A stretch of 64,000 bases of DNA. It comes from an uncultured Paracoccus sp. (lineage in GTDB: Bacteria > Pseudomonadota > Alphaproteobacteria > Rhodobacterales > Rhodobacteraceae). The notes beneath the pieces were generated by a model. It did not search any database and was not told where the DNA came from. It saw nothing but the letters and a program-made list of their open reading frames with translations. Shown in pieces: positions 39,920-47,842 of this stretch. The stretch is taken from contig NZ_CANMEH010000009.1 in NCBI RefSeq assembly GCF_947496875.1, positions 62,001-126,000 of the forward strand, written 5' to 3'. The position numbers were made by a program, and so were the translations under genes. Every line of letters starts with the position of its first letter. Position 1 is the stretch's first letter.

Positions 39920-40308
39920 TGAGCGATCACCTCGACCGAAAAGGGCGCCATCTCGCGCATGCGCGCGCTCATGCCCTCGATGCCGCGCGTCTGCTTCGGC
40001 TGCTGGCCTTCCAGTCCCACCCCCGGGCCCCGGTCTTCATGCCCGGCATCTCGACCTACGCCGATATGCTCGACCCCGACGCGCCGGATGAGCGGCGCCT
40101 CGCAGCCTGCCACCGCTACCTCGAGCCGGTGCAGCGAGCGGCCACGCGAGAGCAGCTCAGCATCCACGCGGAGCGGCCATCCGAGTTCCGCAACCCTTAC
40201 GGACTCGAACTCCAGACGACACAGCGCGGCTACCTCCTGGAGCTGTGCCACCGTCATCTCGGCAAGGCTGTCCTCGCGTTCCTGGCCGCGGGCGTGGATC
40301 TGCGGTAG
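39916..40308 (+). CDS. Unknown island protein
   Basis: A 130-residue protein that begins GTGATGA-style on the upstream stop, so it is probably co-translated with the 39530 gene. It is helical (HLAHARAHALDAARLLRLLA, then ELCHRHLGKAVLAFLAAGVD), with a central MPGISTYADMLDPDAPDERR stretch. No signal peptide, membrane helix or known motif was seen. The pairing with the upstream gene suggests a shared, unknown function. Confidence 0.58.
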   Translation: MMSDHLDRKGRHLAHARAHALDAARLLRLLAFQSHPRAPVFMPGISTYADMLDPDAPDERRLAACHRYLEPVQRAATREQLSIHAERPSEFRNPYGLELQTTQRGYLLELCHRHLGKAVLAFLAAGVDLR

Positions 40309-40594
40309 CCAGGCCCGAGTGTGAACGATCTGGCGGCCCTTCTGCGGGGCCGCCAACGCTGTCACTGCTATGACCACCTCCGGCCACCAAGGACGTCACG
40401 TGGATCCGAGCCGGTGGAGGGGTCCGAAGCCGTGCGGATGAAGCTGCGTGTGGTTCGCCGATCTGCTGCGCACGGGCATCAAGTTGACACCTACCCCCCG
40501 GCAACAGTGCCGCGGGTTCCTGGACCAGCAACGCGAGGCCTGTCGATTTACCACGACAGCGGGTTGAGTTTGCCTCCTGCCGCTCGACGCGTTC

Positions 40595-40897
40595 ATGATG
40601 TGTACTCCGATGAGTGGAGTCGTTCCTGTGTTTTCTCGTGTCTTGTCCGCTCTGCGGGCGCGTCGGACAGCCATGCTCGAAGCAGAAGCACTGGTCATCA
40701 GCTACGGCCCACATAGCGTGGCGCTCGCACGTGAGTTGGCGTCCGATCCACGGGCACCGGGCGGACGGCGGGCGCATTATGGTCGCGTGGCGCGGATCGC
40801 AAGGCGCCGCCACGAATTCCTGACCAGTCTGGACACCGGCACGAAGTACGACGTCGTCAACCAATGGCGCAGCCGACGTGGGGCGATGAACCTGTGA
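40595..40897 (+). CDS. Small conserved hypothetical protein
   Basis: A 100-residue basic protein. The core MLEAEALVISYGPHSVALAR, then RARRAHYGRVARIARRRHEF-like RRAHYGRVARIARRRHEFL, resembles short alphaproteobacterial hypothetical proteins seen on mobile DNA. The exact start is uncertain (40595, 40610 or 40673). Its stop overlaps the nuclease start (TGATG at 40895-40899), which supports translation. Confidence 0.5.
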   Translation: MMCTPMSGVVPVFSRVLSALRARRTAMLEAEALVISYGPHSVALARELASDPRAPGGRRAHYGRVARIARRRHEFLTSLDTGTKYDVVNQWRSRRGAMNL

Positions 40898-41376
40898 TGC
40901 CGCGGCGACCCCGAGCTCGCCACCGGCGGCGCAGGCTCCTGCCCAGAGCATCAACGCCCGTGCTGATTGCTGTCCTCGCCGCCTGCGTCGGGTATTCCAA
41001 TCTCCCGCGTTCCCCCGACAGGCATGTGGTTACCAGTCAGGAAACGGTCAGCCGATCCGGCACGCTGGGCGGTCGGGTCACCCGCGTAGTCGACGGCGAT
41101 ACATTCCGGATTGATACGATCGGCACACCGATCCGCGTCTGGGGCCTCGATGCTCCCGAAGTGGACCAGCGGGGCGGCTCACAGGCGACGGCCGCCCTCA
41201 GCCGGATGATTGCGGGTCGGAACCTCAGCTGCCGGCAGCATGACATCGACCAGTACGGGCGAGTTGTCGGACAATGCTTCCTGCCAGACGGGCGCGACAT
41301 TACGGCGGCTATGATCGCAAGCGGGACAGCCAACGAGTACTGCCGATACTCCCGCGATCACTACGGCACCTGCTGA
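40897..41376 (+). CDS. Secreted thermonuclease-family (SNase-like) protein
   Basis: A 159-residue staphylococcal-nuclease-fold protein. From ATG 40897 it begins with a very basic stretch and a membrane or signal segment (PVLIAVLAACVGYSN; the cysteine may be a lipobox). The domain shows GRVTRVVDGDTFRIDT, PIRVWGLDAPEVDQRGG and DQYGRVVGQCFLPDGRD, which hold the calcium and catalytic positions. It probably degrades extracytoplasmic nucleic acid. It is coupled to the upstream small gene. Confidence 0.8.
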   Translation: MPRRPRARHRRRRLLPRASTPVLIAVLAACVGYSNLPRSPDRHVVTSQETVSRSGTLGGRVTRVVDGDTFRIDTIGTPIRVWGLDAPEVDQRGGSQATAALSRMIAGRNLSCRQHDIDQYGRVVGQCFLPDGRDITAAMIASGTANEYCRYSRDHYGTC

Positions 41377-41594
41377 CGCCCCCACCGAGCGGGTCGGCCT
41401 TGGCATGGTGCAGCACTTACAGCCCGGAGTGGATCCAGGAGAGCGAGACATGGATGTGCAGAGGGCGGAAGTCGCCGCACTCCGGTGATAACCGGGCCTA
41501 CGAGCGAAGACGCACCCCCACGCTGCCTCAAGGGTGTTCAAATCGAAAAGCTGAGATCATACCTGCGATAAGTTCAAGACCGGGGCTGGCCACA

Positions 41595-42566
41595 ATGATC
41601 GAAATCCTGACAGGAACCGCTATTCAACGAGTAGCTCGAGAAATATGCAAGACTGAAGACTGCATAATCGCCGTCTCTTACTGGAGCGGTGGTGCTGCCA
41701 CAGCTCTCGGGCTCCACGGCAATCGTGGCGCCCGAGTGGTGTTAGATGTCTACGGCGGCGGCACCAGCCCGAGAGATCTCCAGCTGCTGATAAAAAAACT
41801 CGGTGAGCGAGTCAAAGTTCACTGTGATCTACACACCAAAGTATATGCAACCAAGCACCAGGCCTTGGTAGGATCTGCCAACGGCACGCGACCGGGCTTG
41901 CAGCTTCAACCTTCCCCCAGAGTCGAAGCCGTCGTTCACTTGATGGACCAAGATGCCTGTGCCGCTTATGAACTTGCGAGAAAGATATTCGAAGAAGCGA
42001 TGCCCGCAACCGACGAACATGTAAGAATTTGTAGGGAGCGTTTTGGCAGAAAGACACTCAGCCACTCGGAAGCGGGCGAGATCGAGCGTCTCGATTTCGT
42101 TGCAGCTTTACTTAATCAGCCTGATATATATTCCCATATTCCGGTGATTGCCACCAACAAGGAGGTTGATCAGAGGCGACGAGACCAGGCATGGGGGCAG
42201 CATCAAGCTGAAATTGACCCAGCTAACAGCTCGGCGCAATTTGATTCCGACCGATGGGACAGCTTTGAGTGGGGTCTGCACGATAAGTACCTCGATCAGA
42301 TATGTCTTGCTGTCCATAAAGCCGAAGACTCATCGGTATGGGCTGGATTGGTCCGGCCGACATCTAAGATTGGAGAAGGTTGGACGTTTGCCCGATGGGT
42401 CGCATGGAGCGAAATTCCGGGATTCAATTTTCGTGGATCTGGCGCACGGAAGATCCGGTCTGAAGTGGGCGGGGAAAAGCTTAGCAGGGCGATAGATAGG
42501 CTACGGGACGACGACCCGGAGTATATATGTGGTTTGGATCTTATCGAGGCTCTGGAGCGGACATGA
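41595..42566 (+). CDS. PLD-like (HKD) nuclease domain protein
   Basis: A 323-residue protein with one phospholipase D-type motif: CDLHTKVYATKHQALVGSANGT in part, giving H-x-K and the later GSAN. The N-terminal IEILTGTAIQRVAREICKTE and AVSYWSGGAATALGL fit the PLD nuclease fold, as in BfiI-like restriction enzymes. The C-terminal ~200 residues match no family that I know. Codon use is more AT-rich than its neighbours, a sign of separate transfer. A role in DNA defence or element biology is possible but unproven. Confidence 0.68.
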   Translation: MIEILTGTAIQRVAREICKTEDCIIAVSYWSGGAATALGLHGNRGARVVLDVYGGGTSPRDLQLLIKKLGERVKVHCDLHTKVYATKHQALVGSANGTRPGLQLQPSPRVEAVVHLMDQDACAAYELARKIFEEAMPATDEHVRICRERFGRKTLSHSEAGEIERLDFVAALLNQPDIYSHIPVIATNKEVDQRRRDQAWGQHQAEIDPANSSAQFDSDRWDSFEWGLHDKYLDQICLAVHKAEDSSVWAGLVRPTSKIGEGWTFARWVAWSEIPGFNFRGSGARKIRSEVGGEKLSRAIDRLRDDDPEYICGLDLIEALERT

Positions 42567-42741
42567 TGCATTTTCCGCTATTCCCACCTTAGATCTTCCG
42601 AAGCGATCTGGGTGGTAACGGACGCAGATCAGGCGATCTATGGGTCGGTTTGACCGCAAACTGGCTGTCCGAAAAATCGCTGCCGGGTTGCGCGACTGTC
42701 ACTCAAGCATGGGATTGGCGACTTGATCAAGGTGGAGACGC

Positions 42742-43509
42742 ATGGACACGAAGAAAGACGAATTCGCCGCAACCCTCTTCTCCGAATGGCTGCCGTCTTT
42801 CTGCGAGCCGCGCGAGGGCGCGGAGCCGGAAGGCTTCGTCAGGAAAAACCTCGACGCCCTGAGCGAATTCGATGCGCACTGGTTCGTGCGGGCGTTTAAG
42901 GCGGGATATGTGCATGAGGCAGGCGGTTTCTTCACTTCGGATATGGCCAAGGCAAAAGAGCAGATCCTGTGGGTAGACAGCTGGATCGAAAGACCAAGGA
43001 AAATTCACCTCTGGCTCGAACCGGTCATCACGGTCGGCGCCCTCGCCCGGATGATCGACATGCATCACTGGCCGCAATCGCAGGTCGGCCTCCAATCGAA
43101 GGCGCCCTGGCCGTTCGACCTCATGGGATATGATGCCGATCGGGATACGGAACTGGTTGCGGGCGAGGTCAAGAAGTCGAAACGGGAAGCAGACAGGCTT
43201 ATCGCCGAGATGACCGGGTTCGGTGCGATCCCTCCACTGGAGCAGGAACCCACGAACAAGGATGTCAGGAACGCCTACAAGAAGGTGGTCGGCATTCGCA
43301 AAACGTGGCCGCGGCTGTTCTGGGCCGTCGGGCCGGACGGATACGAGAACCTGTTCGAGGTGGTCCGCGCGGACGACCCATGGGGCTTCTCCCTCGATCC
43401 CGTGTCGCCGGAGCGGCTCCGGTTTCCCGTTCCGCCTCGATCGCCCCTGCGACCGAGGGCGCCCCGGTCCGAGGGACAGTCCGGCACGGATGGCCGGCAC
43501 CCCGATTGA
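42742..43509 (+). CDS. Putative PD-(D/E)XK nuclease-like protein
   Basis: A 255-residue protein with a restriction-endonuclease-like signature: PWPFDLMGYDADRDTELVAG followed by EVKKSKREADRLIAEM, a D...E-x-K arrangement with the usual helix after it. The N-terminal half is helical (FAATLFSEWLPSFCEPREG), and the C-terminal ~30 residues are Pro/Arg-rich and disordered. The family is not recognised. A tight start (AAGGTGGAGACGC before ATG) and good codon use support a real gene. It follows the PLD-like gene, which may be a functional link. Confidence 0.6.
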   Translation: MDTKKDEFAATLFSEWLPSFCEPREGAEPEGFVRKNLDALSEFDAHWFVRAFKAGYVHEAGGFFTSDMAKAKEQILWVDSWIERPRKIHLWLEPVITVGALARMIDMHHWPQSQVGLQSKAPWPFDLMGYDADRDTELVAGEVKKSKREADRLIAEMTGFGAIPPLEQEPTNKDVRNAYKKVVGIRKTWPRLFWAVGPDGYENLFEVVRADDPWGFSLDPVSPERLRFPVPPRSPLRPRAPRSEGQSGTDGRHPD

Positions 43510-43542
43510 TGACGCCGGTTCAGGCCTTCGATGGAGATCTCC

Positions 43543-44073
43543 ATGACGATCCGCAAAGCCCTCGCCCGTTCTGTTGCTCTCGCCGGCATCGTCCTTGCCG
43601 GATCGACCGCCCTGCCCGGCCCCGCATCCGCGCAGATCTACATGACGCCCGACGATCATCTCGCGATCGAGCGGCGTCTCGGCAGGGACCTTGCGCGCTG
43701 CATCGATGACGGGCGCGGAAGCTACGAGGGGGTCCTGGCTTGCGGCCGGTCGGTTGCCGACACCTGCTACGCGATGTCGCCGCACGGCGAAACCACCGCC
43801 GGGTTCGCGATCTGTGGCCAGATCACGGCAGGCCTGCTCGACGCGGAAATGAACCGCGTCTGGTCCGCCATCAAGGCAGAGTTTCCGCCGGACGCATTCG
43901 CACGGAGGCTGGAGGAGCAGCGGGCCTGGCTGAAGTTCCGCGAGAGCGAGTTCTGGGCCGCCCGTGAGCGGTACAGGGGCGGCAGCATGAGCCAGTATAG
44001 CGGATGGGTCGAATACAACAGCTTGTCCGTCGATCGCCTCGCCCGGCTGCACGAGATCGCCGGCGATCGCTGA
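43543..44073 (+). CDS. LprI/DUF1311-type secreted protein
   Basis: A 176-residue exported protein starting at 43543 (GGAG, 6-bp spacing), with signal peptide ARSVALAGIVLAGSTALPG ending near ASAQ. Four cysteines (RCIDDGRG, ACGRSVADTC, AICGQ) and the C-terminal AWLKFRESEFWAARERYRGG pattern match the lysozyme-inhibitor LprI-like family, periplasmic or lipid-linked. The specific activity is not shown. It converges on the next gene. Confidence 0.7.
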   Translation: MTIRKALARSVALAGIVLAGSTALPGPASAQIYMTPDDHLAIERRLGRDLARCIDDGRGSYEGVLACGRSVADTCYAMSPHGETTAGFAICGQITAGLLDAEMNRVWSAIKAEFPPDAFARRLEEQRAWLKFRESEFWAARERYRGGSMSQYSGWVEYNSLSVDRLARLHEIAGDR

Positions 44074-44109
44074 CCTCTCGATCCGCATCGGGTCGGATCT
44101 GCGGCCTGA

Positions 44110-44454
44110 TCAGTAGCGGAAACTCGGGGTCGATGATCCGGCGCCGAGCTCCATCTCGATGCAGCCCTGCAGGATGGAATAGGAGCCGCCGGTCACCCGT
44201 GCCACCTCGTCGCAGTAGCGTCGCGCCTGCGCGGGCAACCCGCTCCAGTCGCCCCGGAGATGGTCGTAGGCCGTCTGTTCCATGTCGATACAGCTATTGT
44301 AGATCATCCGCGATCCGCCACTCACGTCCGAGACCTGGGTGCAGTAGTCCTCGACCTGGTAGCGCGGCAGGTCGGCGGCCAAGGCAGGCGCCGCGCACAG
44401 AGTTGCCGCCGCGGCGAACAGCACCCCGGGCCACCGTTCCGATACTCGTCGCAT
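44110..44454 (-). CDS. Secreted protein with an internal duplication
   Basis: A 114-residue exported protein: signal peptide (LFAAAATLCAAPALAAD), then two similar units of about 38 residues. Unit 1 is YCTQVSDVSGGSRMIYNSCI and unit 2 is YCDEVARVTGGSYSILQGCI, each ending DMEQ or EMEL. The paired cysteines probably form one disulfide per unit. The same pattern occurs in uncharacterised alphaproteobacterial periplasmic proteins. It is convergent with the LprI-like gene. Confidence 0.65.
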   Translation of the reverse strand: MRRVSERWPGVLFAAAATLCAAPALAADLPRYQVEDYCTQVSDVSGGSRMIYNSCIDMEQTAYDHLRGDWSGLPAQARRYCDEVARVTGGSYSILQGCIEMELGAGSSTPSFRY

Positions 44455-44991
44455 CTGCCGTCCTTTCCGAACCCGTGCCGGCTGATCCTGCCAAAGGCGG
44501 CAGGCTCGGGCAATCTTCGTGACCGGATCCGGTTTCTCCTGGCAGCAGTTGCGGCGAGGCGTATCCCTCTGCGCCTCCGGATGGCGGGATCGCGAGTTCG
44601 CGCAATGCGGGTGTATTCAGTTTCATTAATTCCCCTGAAAAGGGAGTTAGGCTTTCCTTAATCTTTTTTGATGACAGGCGGATTTCCGCCGGATAATCTC
44701 GGGCTACTTCAGTGCGTTGCGTAACGAGTACCCCGGAAGCGTTTTTCCCACCGGCGGGCTCCCTTCCTGAGGATGTCCGCCGGTGCAGGTCGCTTTTCCT
44801 GACACGAGATCGACCGCGAAGGGCCGGGCCAGCATCGGCCGGGCTGCCCCTCCATCGTTCCAGCCACCCCTGAAGCCCTCCGGCCTTGCCGCCCTGCCGG
44901 CCTCTCCGCCGCGTCCTGCCGGACGTGACGGCCGCCAGCGGCAAGCCATTCATCCCGTGCCCGCACCGGGCGGCAAGCGAAGGACATCGAG
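44455..44991. other. Long intergenic region, no gene recognised
   Basis: 537 bp without a supported gene. At 44628-44660 a short hairpin (TCCCCTGAAAAGGGA) lies in an AT-rich patch with ATTAATT and CTTAATC, which may be a promoter or terminator. The remainder is GC-rich and holds the promoter of the beta-propeller gene that follows. Confidence 0.4.
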
Positions 44992-46689
44992 ATGGCGAAG
45001 GACATGAAGGACAAGGCGCCGAAGGGCCTGGCCAAGGGGAAGCAGGCCGCACTGCCGCAGGCTGTCGACGATGCGGTGATGGTGTCGGAGGATGCGACCG
45101 CAGCTGCCGCCAAACGGATCTCCGTCGCCGATCTCCTCGGCAATGACAAAGGCGGCAAGGCGATATCGCTCGCCGGCGTCGAGGGATCGGGTGCCGGCAC
45201 GATCGCGATCAGCGCGGACGGAACCGAGATCGTCTACGACGCCAATGGCGCCTTCGATCATCTCGCCGAGGGAGAAACGGCCACCGACAGTTTTGACTAC
45301 ACGATCCAGTTGGCGAACGGCGCGCTGAGCACGGCGACGGTGACCGTCACGATCACCGGAGCTGCGGAGGCTCCCGACGGGCCCTCGATCGTCAACATCA
45401 CTAACGGCGGAGCCGGGGAGAACTACCATCGCAGTCTCTCACAGGATGGGTCGAAGCTGATCTTCCAGAGGGTCAGCGATCCCGACGTCTCTGCGTGGCT
45501 GCAGGATACCTTCATCTACGATCTGGAGACTGGCCAGACGACAGAGGTTCCCGCCCTCGCGAATGCCTGGGCCACCGATTACGTGATCTCGCCCGACGGA
45601 TCGACAGTGGCCTTCGAGAGCTGGGACAACCTTCTGGAGCTGGAGAACTTCCACTACGACGTGTCGTACATGTACCTGTATGACGTCGAAACCGGCGCGA
45701 TGCGGACAATCACCGAGGGCAGCGTGCGGGTGAGCTGGGGCCCGATGTTCTCTGCTGACGGCTCGACGCTGGTCTTCAACAGCCACTCCGACAATCTCAA
45801 TGGCATCGACGAGAACGGCTACATCTGGGACGAAAACGGTCAGCGGCCGGATGTCATCGTCCACGACTTGGAATCCGGCAGGAACTTCAACATCACCGAT
45901 GATGGCGACTGGGACTACTATCACTTCGCGCTCGACGTCTCGAGCGACGGATCCATGGTGACCTATCATAACCAGACGGACCCGTATCCAGACTCTGATC
46001 CTTTCATCATGGAGAATGATCTCCTCCTCCACGACCGGACCACCGGAGAGTCCATCAAGATCGCCGATGGCACCTTCAATACCATAGACGGCGGCGGGGT
46101 CTTTGTCTCCTCGGCGGGCTTCATCGACAACGACTCCAAGCTGGTCTTCACCCGCAGTGAGGATTACGGCACGGGCGCGGACGTCCTGATCTACGACCTG
46201 GAAACCGGCGCGACCACGACCGTCGGTCAGGGAGCCCGAAATGTCTCTGCTCAAGCTTCGACGATCCTCTACACGACCGCCGGTGCCACGGTCGTCGACA
46301 ACCAGCCCGATACATACGGCAGGTCCGGCGATGTCGTCGCCTACGACATCGAGACCGGGATCACCACCAGCCTCACCGAGGGTTCCAACGGCGGAATCGC
46401 CGGGCTGCAGCTCTCTGCTGACGGGTCGAAGGTCATCTTCTCGAGCAATGCCACAAACCTCATCGACGGCGAGGTCGATCTCAACGGCGACATCGCCGAT
46501 GTCTTCATCTTCGACATGAACAGCGGCGCGATGGCCAACATCACCAACGGCGGAAATGGCGACAGCTACGTCGGCGACATCAGCGCGGACGGATCAAGGG
46601 CGATTTTCACGAGCCATGCCACCAACCTGGTGGAGGGCGTGATCGACACCAACGGCAACCAGCTGGATGTCTTCGTCTTCGAGATCTGA
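44992..46689 (+). CDS. Large beta-propeller protein with a cadherin-like N-terminal domain
   Basis: A 565-residue acidic protein. Residues about 20-120 form a cadherin-like/VCBS-type domain (AVDDAVMVSEDATAAAAKRI, LLGNDKGGKAI, DSFDYTIQLANGALSTATVT). Residues 130-565 contain repeated blades of the TolB/PD40 kind (SxDGSxLxF: LSQDGSKLIFQ, ISPDGSTVAFES, FSADGSTLVFNSH, QLSADGSKVIFSS, ISADGSRAIFTSH). There is no N-terminal signal peptide, which suggests type I secretion, as for RTX/VCBS proteins. The product is probably extracellular; its ligand is unknown. No transporter genes are nearby. Confidence 0.7.
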   Translation: MAKDMKDKAPKGLAKGKQAALPQAVDDAVMVSEDATAAAAKRISVADLLGNDKGGKAISLAGVEGSGAGTIAISADGTEIVYDANGAFDHLAEGETATDSFDYTIQLANGALSTATVTVTITGAAEAPDGPSIVNITNGGAGENYHRSLSQDGSKLIFQRVSDPDVSAWLQDTFIYDLETGQTTEVPALANAWATDYVISPDGSTVAFESWDNLLELENFHYDVSYMYLYDVETGAMRTITEGSVRVSWGPMFSADGSTLVFNSHSDNLNGIDENGYIWDENGQRPDVIVHDLESGRNFNITDDGDWDYYHFALDVSSDGSMVTYHNQTDPYPDSDPFIMENDLLLHDRTTGESIKIADGTFNTIDGGGVFVSSAGFIDNDSKLVFTRSEDYGTGADVLIYDLETGATTTVGQGARNVSAQASTILYTTAGATVVDNQPDTYGRSGDVVAYDIETGITTSLTEGSNGGIAGLQLSADGSKVIFSSNATNLIDGEVDLNGDIADVFIFDMNSGAMANITNGGNGDSYVGDISADGSRAIFTSHATNLVEGVIDTNGNQLDVFVFEI

Positions 46690-46831
46690 CAGGGTCGAAA
46701 GGGTGCGGCCGGCCCGTCCGTGCCGCGCCCCCTGGCCTCTGGCCTCTGGCCTCTGGCCGGACTCTCCGGCTGCCGTCCGGATGTCCACGCGAGTCCGGCG
46801 CCGCGCCGAGCCTTTCCGGCACTTGCCCGAT

Positions 46832-46880
46832 TGGTGACCCCGGCAGGATTTGAACCTGCAAGCTGCCCCTTAGGAGGGCA
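46832..46880 (-). tRNA. 3' half of a tRNA-Arg(CCT), truncated
   Basis: The minus strand has an anticodon loop CTCCTAA with 3' stem GGGGC, a T-arm GCAGG-TTCAAAT-CCTGC, then CGGGGTCA and CCA. This is the 3' half of tRNA-Arg with anticodon CCU. The D-arm and 5' acceptor strand are missing, replaced by a LysR gene fragment. A 3' tRNA half without the 5' half is the usual scar left at the distal end of an element that uses the tRNA as its attachment site. Confidence 0.75.
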
Positions 46881-47236
46881 GATAGTAGAGCGTCAGCCAG
46901 ACCTCGGGTTTGGTCCAGTCGGGCAGGACCTCGGCCAGGCGGCCCGCGGCCAGATCGTCCGCGACGATGAAACGGGGCAGCAGGGCAATGCCCTCGCCGT
47001 TCAGGGCCAGCCGGGCCAGCACGTCGCCATTGTTGGCGCTGAACCGGCCGGTCGCGCGGTGGCTGCGGCGGGACGCGCCCTTCGACAGGTCCCAGACCTC
47101 GTCGCGCGCATCCGAGCGGTAGCCGAGACAGTCATGCGCGGCCAGGTCGCCCGGGTCGTCGGGCACGCCCCGCGCGGTCAGGTAGCCCGGCGCGGCGACC
47201 AGCACCCGGGCGACCGCACGCGGCGAGGCCGCGGTC
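46870..47236 (-). pseudogene. Internal fragment of a LysR-family regulator
   Basis: In frame, the sequence RVLVAAPGYLTARGVPDDPG, LAAHDCLGYR, FSANNGDVLARLALNGEGIA and LLPRFIVADDLAAGRLAEVL then KPEVWLTLYYLPS is the effector domain of an LTTR. The DNA-binding domain is missing beyond about 47236, and the C-terminus is cut at the tRNA fragment, where a chance stop (TAA) lies. Both ends are recombination junctions. Confidence 0.78.
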
Positions 47237-47378
47237 GACGCACTCCCCCTGACGCTTCTGGAAAACGCCGTTACCGGCACCGCGGCCATGCCTCCAATTG
47301 GCGGGCGCGAGGACTGCACCACCAAAGACATCAAGGCCGCCATTCGCCTCTTGGCCGCCACGGTACTGTCGGCGGCGT
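47229..47378 (+). pseudogene. 3' fragment of a class I cytochrome c gene
   Basis: About 49 codons read VDALPLTLLENAVTGTAAMP, then PIGGREDCTTKDIKAAIRLL and a stop. The AMPPIGG loop with the axial methionine and the C-terminal helix are those of short cytochromes c. The heme-binding CxxCH part is absent, cut at the junction with the LysR fragment near 47235. Confidence 0.6.
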
Positions 47379-47636
47379 GAAGAACCTATTATTGGGACCG
47401 CAACGGGCTATCGTTCATCAACTCGTCGCGGCTACGGTGCGAACCGATGTGCCTGACATGAACGGACATCCGCTACGGACCGTGACGCGAGACCTGCTCG
47501 GCACTGCACCTCTAACGCAGATCGTCGGCAGGTACCGAGTGGCCCGCACGCCTTGGGTCAGCGCTTGGTTCCGCTTAGATGACATTGTGCTACAAAACTG
47601 CTACAAACTCGCTGAGCCGCCTGCAACTTCTCGATT

Positions 47637-47723
47637 TCAGATGATTTTTCGAACGTCGGTCCGATCCATCATGGGTGCGACGGACAGGCGCGAGGCATTA
47701 CGGTCTGAGCTGGCTGTTACCAT
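47637..47723 (-). pseudogene. 5' remnant of dusA at the far island end
   Basis: A 28-codon reading from ATG 47723 ends ASRLSVAPMMDRTD followed by five unrelated codons and a stop. This matches dusA residues 12-25 (ASRLAVAPMMDWTD) but has a different N-terminus and codon choices. It is the original, or an earlier, dusA 5' end displaced when the island integrated. Confidence 0.82.
47656..47683. repeat. Right attachment repeat of the dusA island (attR-like)
   Basis: This is the second copy of the 28-bp repeat at 7227-7254, with 3 mismatches and the identical 14-bp core TCCATCATGGGTGC at 47665-47678. It lies inside the dusA remnant in the same orientation as the left copy. The distance between cores is 40,429 bp, which gives the island size. 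Confidence 0.8.
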
Positions 47724-47842
47724 GATACTGCTGAGTTCCGCCGAGAGCGCGCTTTGAACGGCATCCTCCGACTTTTGCCGGATGTTGCGAGCGAGGTTGC
47801 TACAGCTTCGTATCGAAAATGGGAACCCAGGCCAGCACCAGA

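Noticed and set aside
39953..39970. GCGCATGCGCGCG in the 39916 gene as a CRISPR-like repeat
   Set aside because: Short palindrome in a coding region, no flanking similarity and no partner at 61 bp.
46735..46765. Four short CTGGCCT repeats as a functional array
   Set aside because: Too short and imperfect; simple slippage after the propeller gene is the easier explanation.
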